The notes under the pieces were generated by a model, which made no database searches, was not told where the DNA came from, and saw only the letters and a program-made list of their open reading frames with translations. A stretch of DNA of 64,000 nucleotides from Azadirachta indica (taxonomy: Eukaryota > Streptophyta > Magnoliopsida > Sapindales > Meliaceae), in assembly GCA_022749755.1 (NCBI GenBank), contig CM040449.1, positions 15,038,363 through 15,102,362 on the forward strand, in the 5' to 3' direction. Position 1 is the stretch's first letter, and each line of letters begins with the position of its first letter. Shown here piece after piece: positions 22,124 to 32,811 of this stretch. The position numbers and the translations under genes were made by a program.

Positions 22124-23471
22124 TGTTACAACTTAAAGGTTGTAACTCCCAAATATAGGTTATTTCAAGTAATAAAGTTCAGAAGTCCGAGTATTGATCC
22201 ATAGAAAATACGTTATACAAAGCCTACAAGTCTAATGTCTAAAAATTATAAGGCCAATTGTCTAAATATGATGAAAATAAAATGAGTTTGTTACTTGTTG
22301 AATGTAAATTTAATATTATTAACTATTAGGGCATTAATGATTCATTTTGTTAATAATTATAAAAATTATTCTTTACTCATTTTTTTAACTCAATTAAGAA
22401 TCACTTAAGAGATGATATTAATCAAAAGATAAATATATTTAAATATATCACATTATCTCTTTGAAGAAAAGCTAACAAAATAAAAGATTAATTATTCAAT
22501 TTATTTGTGAAAGATATAACATACCTTATTATTGATTTGTAGAAAATGTGCAAGCATTCAGTGTATCTTTTGTTAACAATGAATCAAATCTTCTAACAAA
22601 CCAAAACACTTTTAAGAAATAGAATTCACTCAATTGAAAAGATTTTACAATATTAGCCTTAGTTAATAATTTAGAAAGATATTATTTAATTGAAACTCAA
22701 ATCACAAAAAGGAAAAAAATGATAACAAAAATGAGCCCTACTTACTTCCACATCTTCCTTTATATAGGTAAAATTAAAGATACTTCACATGTGTGAACAT
22801 AATTTGCTAATTTTCAAATAATTACACTTTACCAACTTGTAGCACATTTTTGACTATCAAAATCACCAAAATTTGTGAAATGGCCTATTTCAAAATTATA
22901 GGTGGATGACTTAGCTTTCAAATGGTTCATATATCACATTTACTAATTTTGTAGAACGTAAGTTGTGTTGAAAATAGACAGAAATGTTCAAGTTGCATTT
23001 CGCTCTTCTAGAATGATGGCTTTTTTTGATAGCCAACTAGTTGAAATTTGGGAAAATGTAAAACATAAACAATTTAGAGCTTTTTGTCAGCTTTTAAAAC
23101 ACACAACTATATAATTTTTGCGTGCATATTTTGGGAGATACGGTCCAAATATAGAAGTATGTTAGGCTATTTCGAAGATGCACTTAAGTTCTATTGAAAC
23201 CCAATTTTGTCCCATTAATTGCTCGAACTAGTCCAACCTTTGGCTTACAAAGTTGTGAAGTAATGAATTTATATTTATCCAACCTAAAAATCATATTAAT
23301 TGATGTTTTGGATTGAAAGATAGACTCATTATACGAAACTGACTATTTAGTCCAATTCTTTTTTAGAATTCAATATAAATGAATATACTTCATTTTTGGG
23401 GAACAAAAGGACATTATTAAGTGTAAATCATAATATTTCTCTTGATAAACCTAAACTTTAAACATTCATCA
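22124..23471 (-). repeat. LTR of minus-strand Athila-like element
   Basis: About 1.35 kb; on the minus strand it starts TGATGAATGTTTAAAG and ends TTGTAACA. It differs from the LTRs at 1755 and 10681 by many substitutions and small deletions, so it is a different, older-looking copy. Confidence 0.88.
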
Positions 23472-24565
23472 CACTGCCCAATTAGCTTAGTATTAGTCCC
23501 TAGTAATTTAAGCAATATCATTTAGAGTTGATTTATAGAATTTATATTCAAAGTAATAATGATTTCTCTTCTTTTGATTTTAAAATAAACAAACTCTCAC
23601 TTAAAATTTTATTATATATCAAATAGTCAAATTATTAGTAAACTTTCTTTTTATGCTTTTTGTAACTAATACACATTATGCGATTTAATTGGAATCAAAC
23701 ATCAAACAACATTGGTTTTAAATTTTATCAAGGAAAACTTCTTTGGGCAAAGATTATTTCCATCTTCTTTTTTTTTAACTTTTTCTCTTTTTTTTCTTTT
23801 GCATAACCTTAACCCATTTAGTGAGTTTTGGGCCAATAACTCCCAGAACAAGTTGCCTTAGGATATTAGGTGTTAAAGCACTCATGCGGACTTAATTACT
23901 CGAGCTAAGGCTACGAAAATTTTACCATTTTACGTGAACATTCACTTCTGGTTAAATAAGAAGTCTGGTTACTAAGTAAAAGTATTGGTTAGAATTTTTA
24001 CTTATTTATTTATTTTCTTTTTTTTTTTTCTTTGAGATTTTTCTTACCCCTAGTTGCTACCTTTGGCAAAACAAAAGAGCTCAAATATTATAAGACTCCA
24101 ATATGTCATCTATAATCATGTATCAAAGTGTGTGTGTAAAAGATGGTTTATGAATACTTACTGATTGAGTATTTGAGTAGAATTTGTTACGTGATAACGA
24201 TGTGAGACTTTAAAATTTGTTACGTGATAATGATGTGAGAGTTTATATATTTGATCAATTCAAAAGGAAGTGAATGATAAATTCTTTATTATGAAATTCA
24301 AAAATCAAAACAAATGATAATGCATATATATTAGGATGTGTCTCAGGAGTAAGATTACTTTCTACTATACCATTCTTATAAATTATGAATCTAAAGTTAT
24401 TTTTTTTTAATCAGTTATTTGGACAATTCAAAGAACCAACTTGAAGCGTTACGGAGTACCGTTATCCGCCATTTGACTGGGAAATCAATTAAAAACAAAC
24501 AATGAAATCAATAAACAAAAATAACACAAGAAAACAAGTAATGTATATACCAAAAAAAAAAATCA
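23472..24565 (-). other. 3' untranslated region of minus-strand Athila-like element
   Basis: Aligns inverted with 7900-8050 and then directly with 9826-10680 of the first element. The joint lies near 24405-24420, in a run of A/T. The unidentified ORF, the LOG-like copy and the conserved GGGGGGAGTG motif are all missing. Confidence 0.75.
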
Positions 24566-25944
24566 TCAAGTGTTATAAATAGGTTCATTCAGAGTAATAG
24601 ACTCTAGCTCGTTAGAAAAATTCTCAAAGATTGGCTTTAAACGGTGTCCATTAATTTTAAAAATATTGCCATTTTTTGGGTTCTTAATCTTAATAATGCT
24701 ATGTGGATAAACCGTCTTGACAATGAAAAGACACGTCCATTTTGAATGAAGTTTTCTAAGAAATGGATGTAATCTTGAATCATACAAAAGTACTTTTTGT
24801 GAAGGTTTAAATGATTTTCTAATGATATGTTTATTATGAAATACCTTCATTTTGTCTTTGTAAATTCTAGAATTCTTGTAAGCTTCATTATGATTTCTTC
24901 GAGTTCATCTAATTGGAGTTTTCTCAATAATCATGTTTTGTCTAAGTCAAAATTAAGCATTTTAATGGCCTAAAAAGCTTTATGTTCCAATTCCACAGGC
25001 AAGTAACAAGCCTTTCCTAAAATAAGTTTATAAGGAGACATGCCAAATGATAATTTAAACGCAGTTCGACAAACTTAAAGTGAATCGGTTAGTCTTAAAG
25101 ACCAATCTTTACAATTCGGGTTTACCCTTTTTTTCAAAATGTGTTCAACTTGTCCACTTGTTTGTGGGTGATAAGGAGTAGACACTTTATGTGTGATTCC
25201 ATATTTTTTCATTAAATTTTCAAAAGATTTATTACAAAAGTATAAACCTCCGTCACTTATTATGGTTCGAGGCATTCAAAATTTTGAAAAAAATGTTTTC
25301 CTTCAAAAATTTCAAAACAATTTTATAATCATTATTTTTGCAAGAAATTACCTCTACCCATTTTGAGATACAATCAACTCCAACCAAAATGTATTGGTAC
25401 CCAAAAGAAGGTGGAAAAAGATCCATAAAATCAATACCCTAACAATCAAATATTTCAATGACTAAAATAGGATTTAATGGCATCATGTTTCTACGAGTTA
25501 TTCTATCTACCTTTTAACAACGGTCACATGTTTTACAAATGTATGTGTATCTTGAAATAAAGTAGGCCAATAAAATCCACATTGCAAGATTTTCTCAGCA
25601 GTTTTCTTTGAAAAAAAATGACCACTACATGCTTCAGAATGACAAAAAGAAATGATATTTTGAATTTTATTGTCAGGTATACATTTCTTTATGATTTGGT
25701 CAGAGTAATATTTGAAAAGATATGAATCATCCTAAAAGAAATTGCATACCTCCCTTAAAAATTTCTTCTTGTCTTGAGTATTCCAATAATTTAGCATTTG
25801 ACTTATAACAAGAAATTTGACAACATCAGCAAACCAAGGTAAAGCTGAAACACTTAAAAGTTGCTCATAAAAAAAATTGTCATTATTTGTGGTTGTCTCA
25901 ATAGGTTCTTCAAATATAAGTTTTGACAAGTAATCAGCAACCAC
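24566..25944 (-). pseudogene. Integrase relic of minus-strand Athila-like element
   Basis: On the minus strand, a linker after RNase H (25944-25732: ALPWFADVVKFLV) leads to integrase. The catalytic core fragment at 25275-25075 reads [20 protein letters not shown] and then [17 protein letters not shown]. It carries the second Asp and the Glu of the DDE triad. The C-terminal part at 24850-24566 holds FIVKTVYPH and FKINGHRLKP. The zinc-binding and first-Asp region, 25700-25280, is broken by stops. It supplies the part missing from the first element, but is itself dead. Confidence 0.85.
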
Positions 25945-27222
25945 ATTTTAAACTCCCTTCTTGTTTTGAATTATGAGATCAAATTCTTGAAGTAGAGGAT
26001 CCACCTAATTAACTAGGTAGCATCCTTTTTTGAGAGAAGATATCTTAATGCTACATGATCCCTAAAAATGACAATAGGTGAGCCAAAAAAATCAGATCTA
26101 AATTACTACAAGTAATTTTTTCTCAATGGTATAATAATTCATTTGAACATTGTTTAAGGTTTCTTGTCTTTTTGTTGTCCTAAAACAGCTCTAATAGCAT
26201 AGTTTCTAGCATCACACATGATTTCAAAAGGCAAAGTCCAATAAGGAGGCTGCATGAGAGGAGCAAATGTTAGCAAGCTTTTAAGTTTAACAAAAGTTTC
26301 TTGACATGGATCAGTCCACTCAAAAAGAGCACCTTTTGATAAGAGATTACATAATAATCTTGATATAATACTAAAGTCTTTGATAAATCTCCTATAAAAG
26401 CCAGCATGTCCTAAAAATGATCTAACATCTTCGACAAACTTAGGAATGGACAAGTTGGCAATCAATTCAATTTTAGATTTATCTACTTCAATTCCTTTGG
26501 ATGAGACAATGTGACCAAGCACAATACCATTTGTGACTATAAAATGAAATTTTTCCCAATTAAGTATGAGATTCTTTTCTTCATACCTAATCAAAACTTT
26601 TTCTAAATTAGATAAACAATCATCAAATGAGTCATTAAAAACAGAAAAATCATCCATAAAAACTTCAAGAAATCGTTCAACCATATCCCTTAAAAAAAAA
26701 ATAAGCATGCATTTTTGAAATGTAACTGGTGCATTACATAATCCAAACAGCGTCCTTCTATATGCAAATGTTCCAAATGGGTAAGTGAAAGTAGTTTTTC
26801 CTTGATCTTCAGGTGTAATTTCAATTTGGTTTGGTTATACCCAGAAGATCCATACAAGAAACAATAAAATGCATATCCAGTTACCCTTTCTAACATTTGA
26901 TTCATGAATGATAACAGGAAATGGTCTTTCCTAATCATTGAATTGAGTTTCCTATAATCAATGCACATTCTCTAACTAGTAATTGTTCTAATTGGAATTA
27001 ATTCATTATTTTCATTTTTGACTACATTAACTCCATATTCTTAAGTCCAACTTGCGTAGGATTTATCCATGTGCTATCAAAAATAGGATAAATGATCCAT
27101 ATATCTAAAAGCTTGAAAATTTCATTTCTCACTATCTCTTTAATATTAGTATTTATTCTACATTGCATTTGTCTAGATGATTTGCCATTATCTTCCAAAT
27201 ATATCTTATGTGTGCAAATCAA
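25945..27222 (-). pseudogene. RT and RNase H relic of minus-strand Athila-like element
   Basis: Minus-strand blocks are ICTHKIYLEDN near 27220, WINPTQV near 27055, MCIDYRKLNS at 26968, FMDDFSVF near 26660 and the RNase H start FEIMCDARNYAI near 26225. The motif order matches the first element. Frames shift near 27020, 26700 and 26150. In RNase H the DAS triplet has become DAR. Confidence 0.87.
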
Positions 27223-27230
27223 AGGAATTA

Positions 27231-28105
27231 CACTATATGCATAGTTGTTTGCATAATTGTTTTTTTGCTTTTCTTTTTTTCTTCATTCTCACATGTATAG
27301 GAGGAATTTTGAAAATTTTGTTGAAGTTATGGTATTATATATTTTAATGATGTTCGGAAGGAATCTTAACATTGTGTTTCTTTTTTTCCTAATTGATTTC
27401 AGCAGGGAAAGATGTTATGACAGGAACTAATATTGTGTTACCAAGTACGAAAAAACATTTGAGGCGTCTTATTTATCTAGATGATTACAAGTTGAAAAAT
27501 CTTAGAGCAAATGCACTGAAAATCACATGAGATGATTAGGGTAGGTGCTATACAAAGTTCAAATTTCGGTTATTGATCCAAAATTGGTGAGAAGAAGCAA
27601 GTTACAAGCAAGGCAAAATTAATGTATATGCACGAGATTTGTGAAGGATAAGAGTCCATCAGATTGAGGTTTATATGACCACTGATATAGTACAGCCAAC
27701 TTCACCACCTATCATTTCTGAACAACTTACCTTTTTTACACTTATTAAAGCTTTACATCACATATATCTGAATTTAGATACCCTAACTAGTGTCTTTAAG
27801 CACTAGAAAACTCTCCTCTATTGTCATCTGTATCATAACAAATACCACCCTAGCAAAACACACTTAAGAATCAACCATACATAAACGTAGCTAACATTGA
27901 TAATGGATAAAGTGGTAGTTGATTTGATTACAGTATTAGTAATCATTCCAACAATAAATGTGGGTCACATTTGATGGTGGGATTTTGAGAATAATGAGGG
28001 CATTGTTAGTAGGAATGGTAGTAATAAAGATGGGTTGTTGTTGTTAGCTGTTGAAGCCAATTAGATACCTTTGCTTTGTTAAAATGGTTTTTGTTACCAT
28101 TACAT
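27231..28105. other. Unassigned DNA between Athila and MULE relics
   Basis: A TTTCAG/CAGGGAAAGATG junction at about 27396-27415 looks like an intron acceptor followed by about 40 codon-like triplets (IVLPSTKKHLRRLIYLDDYK), then stops. I do not recognise the protein. The rest shows nothing. Confidence 0.4.
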
Positions 28106-28940
28106 GGATTGTCGAACAAATTAAAGTGTTGTGGATGCAAATAATAAGATTGTTCCTTTAGCCATTATTTTGTGTAAGACAAAAATGAAGATACTTGCGA
28201 TAAAAGACAAGTGACTGTTATGGTGATAGGAAGAGCGGGTTAGTCGGTGCTCTCCAACAAATATGGCCTACTTATAGCAAACACTATGGTAGTTATATAT
28301 ATGCTAACTTTAGATCTGTGCATCCAGGTTTAACTTTGAAGAAGTTGTTTTGGAAGGCGTGTAAAAAAAACTAATAAGAATGACTTCCTTGATGCATTAG
28401 ACAAGTTGAGAGAGATCAAAAAAGGTACAAAAGAGCAGTTTCATCACTTGGAAGACTATTTATGGGCAATTGGGCATTTGATAGAAATTATAAAGTAATT
28501 GATCCAACTAACAAAATAGGCAAGTGCTTTAATAGGTGGATTGGTAAGTATAGGAATAAGCCTTACCTTAGACTCTTGGAGGAGGTCAAATGTAAGTAGA
28601 TATAAAGGTTAACAAATAGAAGAAATAAGGCTAAGAAATGGGCTTCACCAATTGCTGATAGAAATTGAATCAGATTAATGGTTTGATAAATGTAGTTGAA
28701 TATTCACAAATACTGGCGTAAATTTTCTTATTATTTTATTTTCATTTTGGCAGGCAACTATTGGTCAATCATATCAAGTAGTTTAGCAACCATCAACTCA
28801 GCCATCAGCATTAAATCCAAGAGGAGGCTTACATGTAAAAGGAAGAAAAGGCTCACTTACAAAAGGAAGAGGCGAAAATTCAACTCAAAGGAGAAGAAAT
28901 TCCAATCAAAGAGGCACACAGTAACCTATCTCTTTGTTTA
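28106..28940 (+). pseudogene. MULE (MuDR-like) transposase relic
   Basis: Translated pieces follow the middle and end of a plant MuDR transposase: VVDANNKIVPLAI near 28115, SGLVGALQQIWP near 28230, YANFRSVHPGLTLKKLFW near 28300-28360, then AFDRNYKVIDPTNKI near 28475 and WIGKYRNKPYLRLLEE near 28540-28585. After a TTTGGCAG acceptor at about 28746-28753 comes a Gly/Arg/Ser-rich tail (LNPRGGLHVKGRKG) ending near 28923, as is usual for these proteins. Frames are broken by stops and shifts. Terminal inverted repeats were not found. Confidence 0.75.
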
Positions 28941-29115
28941 ATTTTGCTTTATCCTTTTGAAGTTATTTATATTATTTTACTATAAGTGGCATTTCAATAA
29001 GCAGCTTACAACAAAAAAAACTCACTCAACAGCTCCTTAAATTTCAAGATTTTGAAGTCAAACATTGACATTTTGAAGTTAAGGAATCATCATATGTTGA
29101 TATTTTGAAGTTGCA
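28941..29115. other. Spacer after MULE relic
   Basis: Non-coding. Two near-identical 20-base words around TTGACATTTTGAAGTTA (29067) and TTGATATTTTGAAGTTG (29097) form a tiny tandem duplication. Confidence 0.4.
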
Positions 29116-30690
29116 TGATATCTTCATTTTCCTACATAATTATGCTATGTTTATGCATCATTAAGTAGAATTCTTAGCATTGTTTTTGTCCATTTTGTGC
29201 ATTTATTTTACTTTTAAACGTTTTAATTTTATTTTGTAGGTATTGGAGTGTTTCGATGAAAAGACACAAAAATGGAGCAGAAGCATACGTTCGCAAGCCA
29301 TTCCATCAATGTTGGGCTAAAGCAGCTAAAATTGATATGCTGAATATAGGGTACTAAATTGATCATATCTTCGTTTACACAATTAGAATCACGTTCTGTT
29401 TGTTGCGTTAAAAACTAGACATTCAAATCTTTTTAACAATATGTCATTAAGAGTAGCTTTGGCAAACCTACCTTAGCCTTTATTTTTCTAGGCCTAATTC
29501 AAGAAAAGAGCAAAGAGGGAGGTAGTATGTGTGGTATGCAGCCACGCCATACCTTCTGACTTGTAGCGCACCTAGTTAAGCCCTCGCTACCTTAGCCACG
29601 CATCCGCACCATCATGGTTGATAAGTGACCTCTAAACTCAGTTTATAGCCCTTGTATCATCATTAAATGGCTTAATTTGGTCCTATCCTAGGTTTTCATG
29701 TTTCTCTATCATTAGCCACCTTACCATAGATAAAATGGAAAGTCTTTAGAGGGAAAAACAAGAGAAAAGAGAGGGATTTTCTAGAGAGAAAAAGGTGTAT
29801 AATCATCAAGATTTTAGAGAATTCATGAAAACTTTGAAAATTTCTTGAAGACTTATGGATTGAAGCTTTATCTCTTACAGCTTTTTTTCTCTTTCCCTTT
29901 TTATTTTCATCTTGAAATTGATAATTTTGTGTCAATTAGACATATGCCTTGTATTATTGATTTCTTCATGATCAAATTTGTAAACTCTTCCATGTGTGGC
30001 TAAATTTACTTTCTAGGGCAATGATATAATCTAGTTAGAAGCATTCAATATTTGAGACAATGTTGTTTATGATTTGATATACAATATTAAGCATTTATCA
30101 TGGTACTTAATGCTTTAAAATATTAGGTCAATGTTTGAATGAATTGTAGACTAATATAACCTGAGAAGTGATTATTGTGTTTTGACCATGTGATGAATGC
30201 TATAAATTACATGCAAGATAGAGATGTACTACCGTTGTTTATGTAGTTTATATAGAAATTATCATTGATCTTAATGTACTTTCATTTAATTAAATTCACA
30301 TAGAAATATAGTGAGTCATTATGTGTAAGTAGTTTTGGTTAATTTTGAGGAAGACTATCAAATAGAATAGGATAATTTACTATTAACATTGATATTAAAT
30401 CAGAACAACATCAATTAAGGAATTTAATGTGACTAACAATGATGAAATCATTCGCCCTAGTCTTGTTATAAATTAAATTTTATAATTAGTTTAATTTTCG
30501 GTAATTTTCATTTTATGCAAATTCTACTAATCGAATTTTTTTAGATAAATTTAGAAATAATTATCTTTGGTAAGTAATAGATAGCATTGATTATGGATTC
30601 GACATCCTTTCTTAACACTATATTACTTGTTATGATTCTGTGCACTTGTGGATTACATAACATAACATTGAAGATTACAGACCTTGGTTA
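29116..30690 (+). repeat. LTR-like interspersed repeat, copy 1
   Basis: The stretch from ATATCTTCATTTTCCTACATAATTATGC onward resembles 38670-39960 in the same orientation, with shared blocks near 29250 (GTTTCGATGAAAAG), 29305 (CCATCAATGTTGGGCTAAAG), 29340 and 29420 (CTAGACATTCAAA). Its end, GACATCCTTTCTTAACACTATATTACTT with TGTGCACTTGTGG (30601-30650), has the wording of a plant Ty3 LTR 3' end. No primer site or internal genes follow, so a solo or truncated LTR is likely. Exact borders are uncertain. Confidence 0.55.
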
Positions 30691-32811
30691 GGTTTTCTCT
30701 TTTTTTTTTTTTTTTCTGTGACTTTGTTTGATATTCAGAAAGGTACTTATTTTCAAACTTTGTAACTTTATAGCTCTAATGCTATAATTATTAAAGGTTG
30801 TGTAGTGCTTTTCAAACTATAATGTTGTAGCCTAAGTACAGCTCTTATTTTATCACTTGGATTCTTCATCAAGTCATTTCATAATTGCATTCCATTACAT
30901 TTTTGTTGCTACAACAATAGAAATTTCAAATAGGATTAAAATAATCCATGTTAACTTCTTTTCAATTCACAATAGCCTGAAACATATGTGTTGAACATCT
31001 TCACCAACCAACAACTATTGGTCAAATTCACAACTATTATCATCATGGGTATTGCCAATTTCAATGTTGTTAGGGCTTCATCATTCCCAACACGAAAATG
31101 TCTTCATTCTGCATGTCTAGAACAACCTATTAAGATTTCTTGATATTGTTGAAAGCACTCACATAGCCTACATTCCACACCTGCAGCATTTAGGCTTGCA
31201 TTCCATGTATCCAGTATTTTCATCTTCACTAGATCACTCACTTGTATTTGAGCTTACAAACATTGTTGATGAGGTAGCTGTGGCATTTAGTGTTGTGATG
31301 ATAGTAAGTTAAGATGCGGAAGTTTTTGAAGTTTATGGATTTTGCTTGAGAATTTTGTAAAAATGGTAGTAATGAAATCTATATATTCATGTAATGAAAG
31401 AAGTAAATGGCAAGTTTTTAAAGTGAAATTTATCCCCATTTTTTGCAATAGCCAAAATTTTCAATTTTTGTATATTAGAGAGTATACAGGTCATTTGAGC
31501 ATTTAATGCTTATAGTTATTTTTCAAAACCTAGGTTTATAATCGTCATTTTATGATCTCTTATAATATCTAAGGGCATATTGGTCATTGCTCTTAATTTT
31601 TATTAATAATATGTGGATGTATGTTTGAAAATAGTAGTTTATTGAGAAATTTGTTATCTTTTTAGACTGCTATGTAGAGTCAAAATATATATTGTATTAC
31701 AATGAGATCCGAACAAACTACGAGTAGCCGAATAAAAATAACCCTAAAATTTACCTAAACTATTGCACCACAAGTAAATCAAAATTTCAATTAATAAAGT
31801 TTTTTGTGCTCCTTTAAATAATGTACATCAAAAGTAAAGGTAAGTCGTTGATAAAGTTTTTTTGTTACTTTTTATTCTTACCTATTAAACAACTATTTTT
31901 GCTACTTCTAAATCTCTAATATTTTACCTCTCTACCTAAACATTGATATTTTGGGTTTTCAATGTTATTTTATTATAAGGTAAATGTTTCGAGAACTTGT
32001 TTAGCTGTAGGAAAAATGATAGCATAATAGTTTGGCTTATTAACAATTAGACTCAGCATTATCAATCCTTCAGCCATTTGGAAGGTAATAACGTCAAATG
32101 TTACTTCTTTATGTATATCATTTCTTGATCTAGCCAACCTTCAACTCTTAAGCATACATCACTTTAATTTAAAACATTATATTATTTTAAAAATTAATCG
32201 ATTCTAGCTAACAAATTAATAATATTAATTCTTTATAAATATTAAATCATGAAATCATATTAAACCACCTTTTGTTCATTCCTTTTGTTAAATTCCACCA
32301 AAAAAAGAGTACATGCTAGATAAGAATAACGATAAAGAAAAAAGGTCGTGAATTTTTTTTTTTTAATATTCATGATAATCTCTCAAGCTTAGTAGATTGC
32401 ATCATTTATTATTTTTCAAAAAATTAATATTCATGATAAAATTAACAATGATTATCAACTATATATATTATCAATGTTACCTGTCTTACTTTCAATTTTT
32501 TGTAATAATATTTTAAATATTAACGCAAATTTAAATGATATTTGAACTTCGATCTACTAAACTAATTATTAATGTATTAGTACATCATCTATTCCATGAT
32601 ATATATTATTATAGACAAAATACTTGCTATATGCAAGACAAGACAAAGAGAAAAATGTTTCATAATCTCAAATGTTGAACACCTTCTAATCAGTGGAATA
32701 TATGTCACTTTCTTTATGAAAATTAGAAATTAACTATTAACAGTATCTTCTTAAAACAACAATGTAAAATTTGTCCCAGAATTGGTTCACGAAATTATAA
32801 TAAACACCCCT
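30691..32811. other. Intergenic DNA
   Basis: No gene seen. A 17-T run sits near 30698-30715. The part next to 32811 is the 3' flank of the receptor-like pseudogene. Confidence 0.45.

Larger units (their letters stand above)
22124..27230 (-). mobile_element. Athila-like element, minus strand, truncated
   Basis: Read on the minus strand: RT, RNase H, integrase, 3' untranslated region, LTR. It breaks off inside RT lead-in codons near 27230, so gag, protease and a 5' LTR are missing. Unlike the first copy it keeps the integrase core, but it lacks the segment matching about 8060-9825. The LTR is followed by AGTTTTTGA, the sequence normally found after a 5' LTR. It may therefore be the middle LTR of a former tandem pair. 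Confidence 0.85.
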
